A stretch of DNA of 16,671 nucleotides. Origin: Candidatus Cloacimonadota bacterium. Lineage in GTDB: Bacteria > Cloacimonadota > Cloacimonadia > Cloacimonadales > Cloacimonadaceae. The number at the start of each line of letters is the position of its first letter. Positions within the stretch are counted from its first letter, which is position 1. Below are positions 1 to 5,721 of this stretch, piece after piece. The notes below the pieces were generated by a model. That model did no database searches, was not told where the DNA came from, and saw only the letters and a program-made list of their open reading frames with translations. The stretch is from NCBI GenBank assembly GCA_028681035.1, contig JAQUJJ010000081.1:1-16671 (forward strand), read 5' to 3'. The position numbers and the translations under genes were made by a program.

Positions 1-109
1 CTATCATTTGCATCAGGTACCAGTTAGATTACTTTTTATCAGGGTCATAACCATTTTCGTAGGGTCAATTTTAGGACAATGAACCTTTCTTATCTCTGCC
101 TCGCAGCCC

Positions 110-1045
110 TTAATCGAGAGGCCGCACCTCTATTTCCTCTTTGATCCCCTCAAAGTCTGCCAAATCAATAGATATACCCAAAAGCAGCCGCTCAGGCAGG
201 ATTCCTCTGAAAACCAGTACACTGCCCAGCCGGACCTCGCATCTCCTGCCGATGTGGAACATAGAGAAGCGAATCTCGCAGCCCTTGCCTCTTATCCAGG
301 AAATCTCGCTACTGTCATCTAACAGTTTAGCTGGGATCATTCTTGAACTGCATATTTCCTGGTAAGAGCTAATAGCATCCTCAGGTATGGGAATGGATGT
401 ATCTCTGAATAGACTGTATTGGACAATTCTTTGCCGGGGCTGTATCTTATCTTCCAGGAGATGCGGAATTTTGAGGAAACCGTCCTCGCTCAGGTTCATG
501 GCGCGCAATTCGCAACTAAGTTCAAATTCCTGATTCACAAAGCGATAGCGCAGCTCATCTGGCAGATCCTTGTGCAGCAATTTTCCCTGTTTGCGATAGT
601 TTTCGTCTTCGATATAGTCCTCGGCTTTCATCAGATCAAAGATTCCCACGCCGTCCACCGGGATACTTTTCAGCAATTGTCTTTTCTTCAGGATGAAGCT
701 GTTTTCCTGCAGAGCCACAAAGCTGCCACCAAAAGCCTTCAGGATCAGATCACCCTCGGCTGCGAACTCCGTGAAGTAGCTCACTTTCAGGGCCAGAAAG
801 CGTGAATCGGAGAGCTCTTTTACCACCAGGAAGCTGATCAGCTGATCCCAAAAGCTCAGGATGCGGATGCTGCCCTGTGGCTTCGGCTCCGCTTCCAGAT
901 CTGGATAAGCAAAATCCTCATCATGGGATGCCGATTCCTGTCCGGATGCCTCTTGGACAAATGACGGTATTCTCTGGGCCCGGGTGGAATCCAGGTAAAG
1001 CTCATAGAGCCGGTGGTATAGCGAAACATCGTTTTTCATCATCAT
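110..1045 (-). CDS. hypothetical protein, 311 aa
   Basis: I do not recognise this protein. It is soluble by eye, with no signal peptide, membrane segment or metal-binding cysteine cluster. Residues 1-60 are low in structure and acidic. Residues 60-200 alternate hydrophobic and charged stretches, and the C-terminal 60 residues look beta-rich. Its start overlaps the stop of the upstream gene by 4 bp (ATGA at 1042-1045), with AAGG about 6 bases before the first ATG, so the two genes are translationally coupled and probably work together. The start is a run of three ATG codons, and the first fits the ribosome binding site best. It ends with TAA at 110-112. Nothing in the sequence fixes a function. 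If the upstream gene is a sigma-like factor, this could be its partner, but that is only a guess from position. Confidence 0.7.
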   Translation of the reverse strand: MMMKNDVSLYHRLYELYLDSTRAQRIPSFVQEASGQESASHDEDFAYPDLEAEPKPQGSIRILSFWDQLISFLVVKELSDSRFLALKVSYFTEFAAEGDLILKAFGGSFVALQENSFILKKRQLLKSIPVDGVGIFDLMKAEDYIEDENYRKQGKLLHKDLPDELRYRFVNQEFELSCELRAMNLSEDGFLKIPHLLEDKIQPRQRIVQYSLFRDTSIPIPEDAISSYQEICSSRMIPAKLLDDSSEISWIRGKGCEIRFSMFHIGRRCEVRLGSVLVFRGILPERLLLGISIDLADFEGIKEEIEVRPLD

Positions 1046-1842
1046 TGCTTGCCTTCTGTATATTTATATGTCCTGGAGGCGGGGACTTCCTGACACATTT
1101 TTTCCATGCAGATCTTGCAGAAGACGCGCATCACGTCAGCATCGATCTTGCGATCCTCTTGCATAGCCTGGATCCTGCGACGCAGACGGGAATGCAGTTG
1201 ATCGATATTGGCAGCACTTTCATCGGCAAGTCTTTGGGTGGGAATCTCATAGAGGGTCTCGTAATAATGGCAGAATACGTTCAGATGGCTGGGCTTCCAG
1301 CTCTCAAGCACCCAGAGATAAAGCTGGGTGGCCTCTTTTCTGATGGCGATCTTATTCAGCAGCTCCGGCAGGCTTTGAAAGCTACCCTGGACCTTGGAAA
1401 GAGGTGAGAAATGCCTGCGGTCCTGATTCTGGGGCAATAGATCAGCCAGTTCTTCCTTGTTGCAGCGCAGGAGGTTGTATTCCAGAACGCGATAGAAATA
1501 GCGATTCCACTGCTCCTGGACCTGTGCCCTGAGCTGTGCAGCGATCTTTTCCGCCCGTGTGCGGATTCTCTGAAAAAGGCAGGTCGCCCTGGAGCTCAGA
1601 CTTTCCCAATAATCCTGATTGCGCTCCTCACAGACTCTGCGAATCAGGTCTCCCTGGGCTTTTCGCACCCGGCTGACGTAGCAGACCAGATAGTTCAGAT
1701 CTTCAGTATTCATCGCTCTGCCCTCGGGACTCATAAAGCTCCAGATACGCTTTAATATCACGTCAAAATCCAGACCTTTTTCGCCAAAGCCAGCCAGCCA
1801 ATTGCGGTATTGGGATTCAAACGATCTGCCCCTGTGCTGCAT
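1042..1842 (-). CDS. hypothetical protein, possibly sigma-like (weak)
   Basis: The gene encodes about 266 residues and is the first of a two-gene minus-strand operon. An upstream in-frame ATG at 1857 is possible, but AAGGAG lies just before two adjacent ATGs (1845 and 1842). Its 5-base spacing favours 1842. The protein is rich in Arg, Gln and Leu and mostly helical by eye. Near the C-terminus a segment reading YETLYEIPTQRLADESAAN, followed by an arginine-rich helix (LHSRLRRRIQAM), has the shape of a sigma-70 region 4 helix-turn-helix. No convincing region 2 is visible, so the sigma assignment is weak. A C-terminal FCKICMEKMC stretch has three cysteines but no standard zinc motif. A promoter-like sequence lies directly upstream. 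An unrelated helical protein is equally possible. Confidence 0.6.
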   Translation of the reverse strand: MQHRGRSFESQYRNWLAGFGEKGLDFDVILKRIWSFMSPEGRAMNTEDLNYLVCYVSRVRKAQGDLIRRVCEERNQDYWESLSSRATCLFQRIRTRAEKIAAQLRAQVQEQWNRYFYRVLEYNLLRCNKEELADLLPQNQDRRHFSPLSKVQGSFQSLPELLNKIAIRKEATQLYLWVLESWKPSHLNVFCHYYETLYEIPTQRLADESAANIDQLHSRLRRRIQAMQEDRKIDADVMRVFCKICMEKMCQEVPASRTYKYTEGKQ

Positions 1843-1873
1843 CATTACTCCTTGCATCTTTTATCTCTTTGGC

Positions 1874-1902
1874 AAGATAAGTTTGAGCGCCTTATTGGTC
1901 AA
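1874..1902 (-). promoter_or_regulatory. candidate sigma-70-type promoter for the minus-strand gene pair
   Basis: On the minus strand TTGACC (1902-1897) is followed after exactly 17 bases by TATCTT (1879-1874). These match the -35 and -10 consensus at 5/6 and 4/6 positions. Transcription would start near 1867, giving a short leader of about 25 nt before the chosen start at 1842. Confidence 0.4.
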
Positions 1903-2019
1903 GATAAATTGGAGGGTTCAGAGTTTTTGGTGGTGGCTGGATGGTTTTACAGCCAATATTTCGAGAAGCTCATTATTTTTGTCAGGATCACTTTCCTGCT
2001 CTGCATGTAAGAATACAGA

Positions 2020-2044
2020 GGGCGCGGTTACAAAGCCGCGTCCC
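2020..2044 (+). promoter_or_regulatory. leader hairpin before the ARPP-1 gene
   Basis: GGGCGCGG (2020-2027) can pair with CCGCGTCCC (2036-2044), leaving one bulged base and a loop of about 8 nt. The hairpin ends 11 bases before the GGAGG ribosome binding site and is followed by A-rich sequence, so on the plus strand it is not a terminator. It could modulate translation or mRNA stability. The rest of 1858-2065 shows no other structure beyond the divergent promoter. Confidence 0.25.
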
Positions 2045-2065
2045 AAAAATTCCTTGGAGGAAATC

Positions 2066-3034
2066 ATGATAAAAGTTCTACTCGACAAACTTGTAAGTTA
2101 CGAGACCGGTGAGCCACAAAGCTATGGCGCACTAACAATCTATCCTATGCTGGGCAAGTCCGATTGTCCGCACGACTACATCTCCCTACGCAAGGCCCTG
2201 GAGGCAGGAGAAATCCACATTTCGGAGCTTAGCCAGAGTGGCAGCGTTCCGGAATTGAAGGTGATCAATCAAGGAAAACATACGGTGCTTATCCTGGCCG
2301 GAGAGGAACTGCGCGGTGCCAAACAAAACCGCATCCTCAATACTACTGTCCTGATCGCCCCTCTTAGCGAGACCATCCTTCCGGTAACCTGCACCGAAGC
2401 TGGACGTTGGTCTTACCAGAGCAAAGAATTTAGTGAATCCGGAAACATGATGCAGCCCAGCCTGAAGAGTAAGTTAGTGCATAGCGTATCAGCATCTTAC
2501 CAGATGGACCGCAGTGCCAGATCCGATCAACATGAAGTCTGGACAGATATTGCCAAGCTGCAGATGGACCATGCCAGCCCTTCGGATACTGGCGCCATGG
2601 CTGATGTGTATGAAAGCAGCAAAAACAAACTGGAGGATTTTCAGAAGTCCTTCCCGCTCACACCAGGACAATGCGGGATCTATGCCCTGATCGGCAAACG
2701 CTTTGCCGGCCTGGATCTGGTCTCCAGCCCGGAAGTCTGGCAGGATCTGTATGATAAAATCCTGAGATCCTACGCCATGGACGCTCTACGCAGCCAGGAA
2801 CAATGCGCGCCGCAGGATGACTCCAGACCCAGCCTGGAAGAGCTGCTGAAAGATGCCAGACTGAGCGAATTTGACGGAATCGGTCTGGGCAAAGAACTGC
2901 GCATCGAAAAGCCGAATCTCACAGGCTCGGCCTTGATTTGGAATGATCACCCTGCCCACCTGAGTGTTTTCCCACATCAGGGAAGTGAAAGCAGAATGAA
3001 TAATGAGAGATTTCATCGAGGAATGAGGGGCTGA
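2066..3034 (+). CDS. ARPP-1 (DUF6569) domain protein
   Basis: The protein has 322 residues. The frame is open from 1802, but GGAGG at 2056-2060 sits 5 bases before ATG 2066, and the upstream extension looks like non-coding translation. The whole length fits the ARPP-1 family. Hallmarks are an early LTIYP strand, the YISLRKALEAGEIHISELS segment, SVPELKVINQGKHTVLILAGEEL, the very characteristic GAKQNRILNTTVLI, and CTEAGRWSYQS. Later come SDQHEVW and a terminal GSALIW...HLSVFPH strand. The family's biochemical role is unknown to me; its name refers to association with ARG and rhodanese-phosphatase domains. It appears to be a single-gene unit: the flanking genes are on the other strand and a hairpin terminator follows. 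No signal peptide is visible. Confidence 0.9.
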   Translation: MIKVLLDKLVSYETGEPQSYGALTIYPMLGKSDCPHDYISLRKALEAGEIHISELSQSGSVPELKVINQGKHTVLILAGEELRGAKQNRILNTTVLIAPLSETILPVTCTEAGRWSYQSKEFSESGNMMQPSLKSKLVHSVSASYQMDRSARSDQHEVWTDIAKLQMDHASPSDTGAMADVYESSKNKLEDFQKSFPLTPGQCGIYALIGKRFAGLDLVSSPEVWQDLYDKILRSYAMDALRSQEQCAPQDDSRPSLEELLKDARLSEFDGIGLGKELRIEKPNLTGSALIWNDHPAHLSVFPHQGSESRMNNERFHRGMRG

Positions 3035-3068
3035 TAATAAACCCGGACTTACGTAGGGCGGGCTCTGA

Positions 3069-3097
3069 AAAGCGGGGAGGGGCTATCTCCCCGCTTT
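3069..3097 (+). terminator. hairpin terminator after the ARPP-1 gene
   Basis: AAAGCGGGGAG (3069-3079) and CTCCCCGCTTT (3087-3097) form a perfect 11-bp GC-rich stem with a 7-nt loop, 35 bases after the stop codon. The T-run after it is weak (TTTGGTTATT), so efficiency is uncertain. Confidence 0.65.
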
Positions 3098-3186
3098 GGT
3101 TATTGGGCGGAGCTATTACTAACTTGTTTACCTAAAGCAGAGACTCCATATACGTCAAGCAGAAATGTAAAAAAGGGGGTAGCGCT

Positions 3187-3523
3187 GGCTTTAGAGCTTG
3201 TGAGAGAACTCTGTGGCTTCCGCGTGCTGGACAAACTTTTTTATCAACTGTGGCTGCAAGCCACACTCTAAAAAACCCCAGCGGGGTGATATTAGATAGA
3301 AACCTGCGCATGGTATGCGGCATTTATCTGTTAGGTTCCACCCCCCAAATGATGGCTATGCCTTCATTTGGGGGGTGGAACCTTTGTTATCGGAGAGAGC
3401 GTTCTTTGGTGTTTCTATCTGAACTACCGTCCCGCTGGGACTCTACAAGGCATGCCCTGCGGGCATAACTAATCACAATTCACCTTTCGCCATCTTGGGA
3501 GTTTCCTCACAAGCTCTTTAGCC
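3187..3523. repeat. nested palindromic REPIN-like element with a 20-bp perfect stem
   Basis: Several inverted repeats share one centre near 3356. The core is 3333-3352 pairing perfectly with 3364-3383 (20 bp; the 11-nt loop can add GGC/GCC pairs). Outside it are AGATAGAAAC (3294-3303) with GTTTCTATCT (3411-3420), and CCCAGCGGG (3277-3285) with CCCGCTGGG (3431-3439). The outermost pair is AGAGCTTGTGAG (3193-3204) with CTCACAAGCTCT (3506-3517), which extends to 18 bp with two mismatches. Small hairpins at 3249-3265 and 3452-3466 lie inside. The two CCCAGCGGG...AGATAGAAAC blocks look like two inverted copies of one motif, as in REP doublets. Open frames across it look like spurious translations of the repeat. 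No gene is seen from 3098 to 3624. Confidence 0.7.
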
Positions 3524-3624
3524 GGTTTTCAAAGGGCAGAAGATAGCAGACAAACACTATAATCCAGCTTTATCTGCCAGGCTCAGCCAAATCACCCCCT
3601 TCACCTGACTTGTTTTTTATTTTA

Positions 3625-4527
3625 CTAATCTGCCTTTGTTAAGATGCTGTATAGAGCTTGATTAATGTAGAAATTTGATCTACCGATCTTCTCTTTAAGT
3701 AACAATCCGTCTGTTGTGAGAGCATCAAGATATCTGGTAGCGGTAATTCTGCTTACATTCAAATCACGCATCAAGAAGTCTATTTTAGTATAGGGATGGA
3801 AGAAGAGATTATTGATAAGATCCTGGCTATAGAATTTATGATTTGCCCTAATACGATGTTTGTATTCAAGCAGCGCAGCCCTTATAGATGCGATGATTGA
3901 GATGGTTTGACGGGAAGTGGATTCCACTGCTTCGAGCATGAATAGTACCCATTCTTCCCAGGCACCTTGATCTCGCACTTTTTGGAGCAAGCGGAAATAT
4001 TCACCTTTATTGCTTACAATGTAACGGCTTAAATAGAGAACTGGAATATCGAGCAATTGCTTAAGGACTAAATATAAGACGTTGATAATACGTCCAGTGC
4101 GTCCATTCCCATCATAAAAAGGGTGAATACTCTCGAACTGGTAGTGAATAATGGCCATTTTTACCAACAGGTCAGCATCATACATTTGGTCATCATTAAT
4201 AAAACGTTCAAGATTGCTCATTAGCTCGATTATTTCCTGTGGATCTTGGGGTGGGACATAAACGGTTTCTCCTGTTTGCCCATTTTTCAGTTCAGTTCCC
4301 GCTAAGACCCGGAAACCAGAGCGATGATTCTCCAACGTAGCTTGAATATCAATAATGTAATTTGAGGTTAATAGTGAATTAGTCCGTACCAAGCTGAATC
4401 CGGCCTTCAAAGCCGACGCATAGTTTTTTACTTCTTTGGCAGATGCATTAAGGGCATAATCAGGAAAAAGCTCTTCTCGTGAATAATATTCTGGTTTTGA
4501 GCCACCTGTATTCCCAAGTTGAGCCAC
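3625..4527 (-). pseudogene. fic: Fic family protein, catalytic C-terminal fragment
   Basis: This fragment holds the catalytic core of a Fic AMP-transferase. It has the complete FIC motif HPFYDGNGRTGR (residues 135-146, catalytic His135) and a preceding flap region around ETVYVPP (87-93). A C-terminal winged-helix-like domain (about 235-295, LNVSRITATRYLDALTTDG) is typical of the common two-domain Fic proteins. Intact relatives are about 360-380 residues. Here the first roughly 15 residues (GTG start at 4527) are read from an inserted element, and native sequence resumes near FPDYALNASAKEV. The N-terminal part lies beyond the insertion at 4826-5089. Fic proteins transfer AMP from ATP to target hydroxyl groups, and many act as toxins. 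This fragment lacks a convincing ribosome binding site, so expression is doubtful. Confidence 0.88.
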
Positions 4528-4852
4528 CCATATCTGAATTTAGAGCCACCCAATATCCTGTTTAGAGCCATCAATTTGCGAGGCACAGAAATCGATAGAT
4601 ATGTAGTAGATGCTTCTCTATTTAGCCCTGGCAGAGACTGAGCTAATAATGTTTTGAGTTTTATTAGGCATAGCCAAAATGAGATAGTGGAAGCGAACAC
4701 GATCTAAAGTTGCACACCACCCATTTTGTATGCGTCTATCCCTGCCAGGCTGCTCTATAACAGCTCTTGCTTCCGTATGGCTCACAACTTCGTATTGGGT
4801 GGCTCTAAATCAGTGGAGGGGTGGCTCAACTTGAATGTACAGTATGGCTCCT
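4497..4852. mobile_element. transposase-less insertion with multiple inverted GAGCCA end repeats (IS21-like ends)
   Basis: The left end carries GAGCCA at 4499, 4521, 4543 and 4565, exactly 22 bp apart. The right end carries the complement TGGCTC at 4778, 4800, 4822 and 4845. Corresponding repeats match over longer stretches: TTTAGAGCCACCCAAT (4539-4554) is the exact inverse of ATTGGGTGGCTCTAAA, and AAGTTGAGCCACCC (4517-4530) is the inverse of GGGTGGCTCAACTT. Series of spaced end repeats are typical of IS21-family ends. The roughly 200-bp interior has no istA/istB-like coding sequence, so this is a MITE-like derivative or deletion relic. No clear target duplication is visible, and the boundaries are uncertain by a few bases. 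It splits the fic gene. Confidence 0.75.
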
Positions 4853-5089
4853 TTGAGGATAATATGCATCTCGAAAAAGTTCATCGTTAGTGGTAATGAT
4901 ATTCTCTATTGCGGAGCTGTCTTTCGCCTCCTGCAGGGCAAGGGTATTTATTAGAATTGCTTGATTGGGAGTACTTGCAGATATTCCTTTCAGCTCTGCC
5001 AAATAACGGTGTGCAGAAGCGGCCTTCCGGAGAACAGCCTTTGTTTCCAAATCCAGGGCAGGCGGTAAGTTTTTTAGCATGGCACTCAT
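4826..5089 (-). pseudogene. fic: Fic family protein, N-terminal (inhibitory) fragment
   Basis: The start is well supported: AGGAG (CTCCT at 5097-5101 on the plus strand) lies 7 bases before ATG 5089. The 87-residue product begins with a Fic N-terminal domain and contains LQEAKDSSAIENIITTNDELF, typical of Fic_N. The inhibitory motif (S/T)xxxE(G/N) is present as S58-x-x-x-E62-N63. In intact class II Fic proteins it places a glutamate over the ATP site and restrains AMPylation. After about residue 77 the frame enters the inserted element and stops. The native continuation is at 3625-4497. The regulatory half thus keeps its promoter region while the catalytic half is cut off. Confidence 0.85.
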
Positions 5090-5124
5090 AATTAAACTCC
5101 TATATGCTCACAAAATCTTGATTC

Positions 5125-5216
5125 TCTATATATGTCAACAACAATGTGTATAGATAATGCCACTTTTCTATACATGTCAGTATCCATGTGTATAGAAAAC
5201 AGGCTTTTTCTATACA
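5125..5216. promoter_or_regulatory. operator-like array of alternating TCTATACA half-sites upstream of fic
   Basis: Five half-sites alternate in orientation: TCTATATA (5125), TGTATAGA (5147), TCTATACA (5167), TGTATAGA (5189) and TCTATACA (5209). Starts are 22, 20, 22 and 20 bp apart, about two helical turns, so all lie on one DNA face. The central pair has 11-bp arms, 5164-5174 and 5189-5199. A perfect minus-strand -35 box (TTGACA, 5138-5133) overlaps the fic-proximal site, though a good -10 is not obvious. This looks like a cooperative repressor site for fic or a lost neighbour. Confidence 0.6.
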
Positions 5217-5374
5217 TATCATTTAATCGTATTAGAAACGGAATAGCCAGATTTCGAGTGTATCGGGTAACGTCTCAAAGGTTGGTGTAAATTAGGTGAG
5301 CCGAATGAAGAAAAAGGTTGAGCCCAAGTGACTTTATTTTAAATGGATTTTCACAAAAAGATAAGGAGAAGAAC

Positions 5375-5407
5375 ATGACTCAAGCAAAGAGAAAGAAAAC
5401 CAAGTAA
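5375..5407 (+). CDS. possible 10-residue leader peptide or gene remnant
   Basis: AAGGAG (5363-5368) lies an ideal 6 bases before ATG 5375, which opens a 10-codon frame encoding MTQAKRKKTK and ending in TAA. Six of ten residues are Lys or Arg. The strong ribosome binding site is out of proportion to the product. It may be the beginning of a gene whose body was lost to the adjacent palindromic repeat, or a leader peptide. A second short frame at 5501-5575 (24 codons, MKKNLTEMAKMKN...) has no ribosome binding site and I do not call it. Confidence 0.25.
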   Translation: MTQAKRKKTK

Positions 5408-5434
5408 CCCAGAGGACAGTTAGCGCGCTTGGGC

Positions 5435-5486
5435 GCGACGGATTGCAGCCCTGTTCCGCTAGCTCAACAGGTCTGCAATCCGTCGC
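5435..5486. repeat. REP-like GC-rich hairpin
   Basis: GCGACGGATTGCAG (5435-5448) pairs perfectly with 5473-5486. After a single mismatch, CCTGTT (5450-5455) pairs with AACAGG (5466-5471), leaving a 10-nt loop. Part of the loop plus the next bases, CGCTAGCTCAA (5457-5467), is repeated directly at 5491-5501. It is followed by only four A residues, so it is not a plus-strand terminator. The shape fits an extragenic palindrome. Confidence 0.6.
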
Positions 5487-5580
5487 AAAACGCTAGCTCA
5501 ATGAAAAAGAACTTGACTGAAATGGCAAAGATGAAAAACATTGTAAAAGGTTATATGACTCTAGATAAATTGTAAGAAGC

Positions 5581-5599
5581 GAGAACTTAAAATGTTCTC
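5581..5599. promoter_or_regulatory. inverted repeat upstream of the defence operon
   Basis: GAGAAC (5581-5586) and GTTCTC (5594-5599) form a dyad with a 7-bp AT-rich spacer, 123 bp before the helicase start. It could be an operator of the operon. No convincing promoter with normal spacing is visible in 5600-5721. The remainder of 5217-5721 holds the hairpin and short frames listed separately and nothing else I can support. Confidence 0.25.
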
Positions 5600-5721
5600 A
5601 AACAACCGTGAAATTATGAGTTGGAATTTACCCCAACATTTGGGACCTCACTTGATCTCAATGAAATCAGGTGGTATTCCAATAAAATAGATTAGATAAA
5701 TTAGCAAAATGTGGTAGGTAG

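Noticed and set aside
1..109. Possible start of another minus-strand gene at the left edge
   Set aside because: Only short frames with early stops and no clear ribosome binding site are visible.
1802..2065. N-terminal extension of the ARPP-1 frame upstream of 2066
   Set aside because: It overlaps the divergent promoter region and the minus-strand gene, has no ribosome binding site, and its residues do not resemble the family; GGAGG before 2066 decides the start.
3333..3383. The 20-bp stem as a transcription terminator
   Set aside because: No T-run follows on either strand, and it is nested in a larger palindromic element away from gene ends.
3250..3468. Open frame of 72 codons on the plus strand
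   Set aside because: It runs through the palindromic repeat element, including its 20-bp stem, and has no ribosome binding site; it is repeat sequence read as protein.
4499..4570. Four short repeats at regular 22-bp spacing as a possible CRISPR array
   Set aside because: Repeats are only about 6-11 bp, spacers would be about 12-16 bp, there are no cas genes, and inverse copies at 4778-4850 show these are ends of an insertion element.
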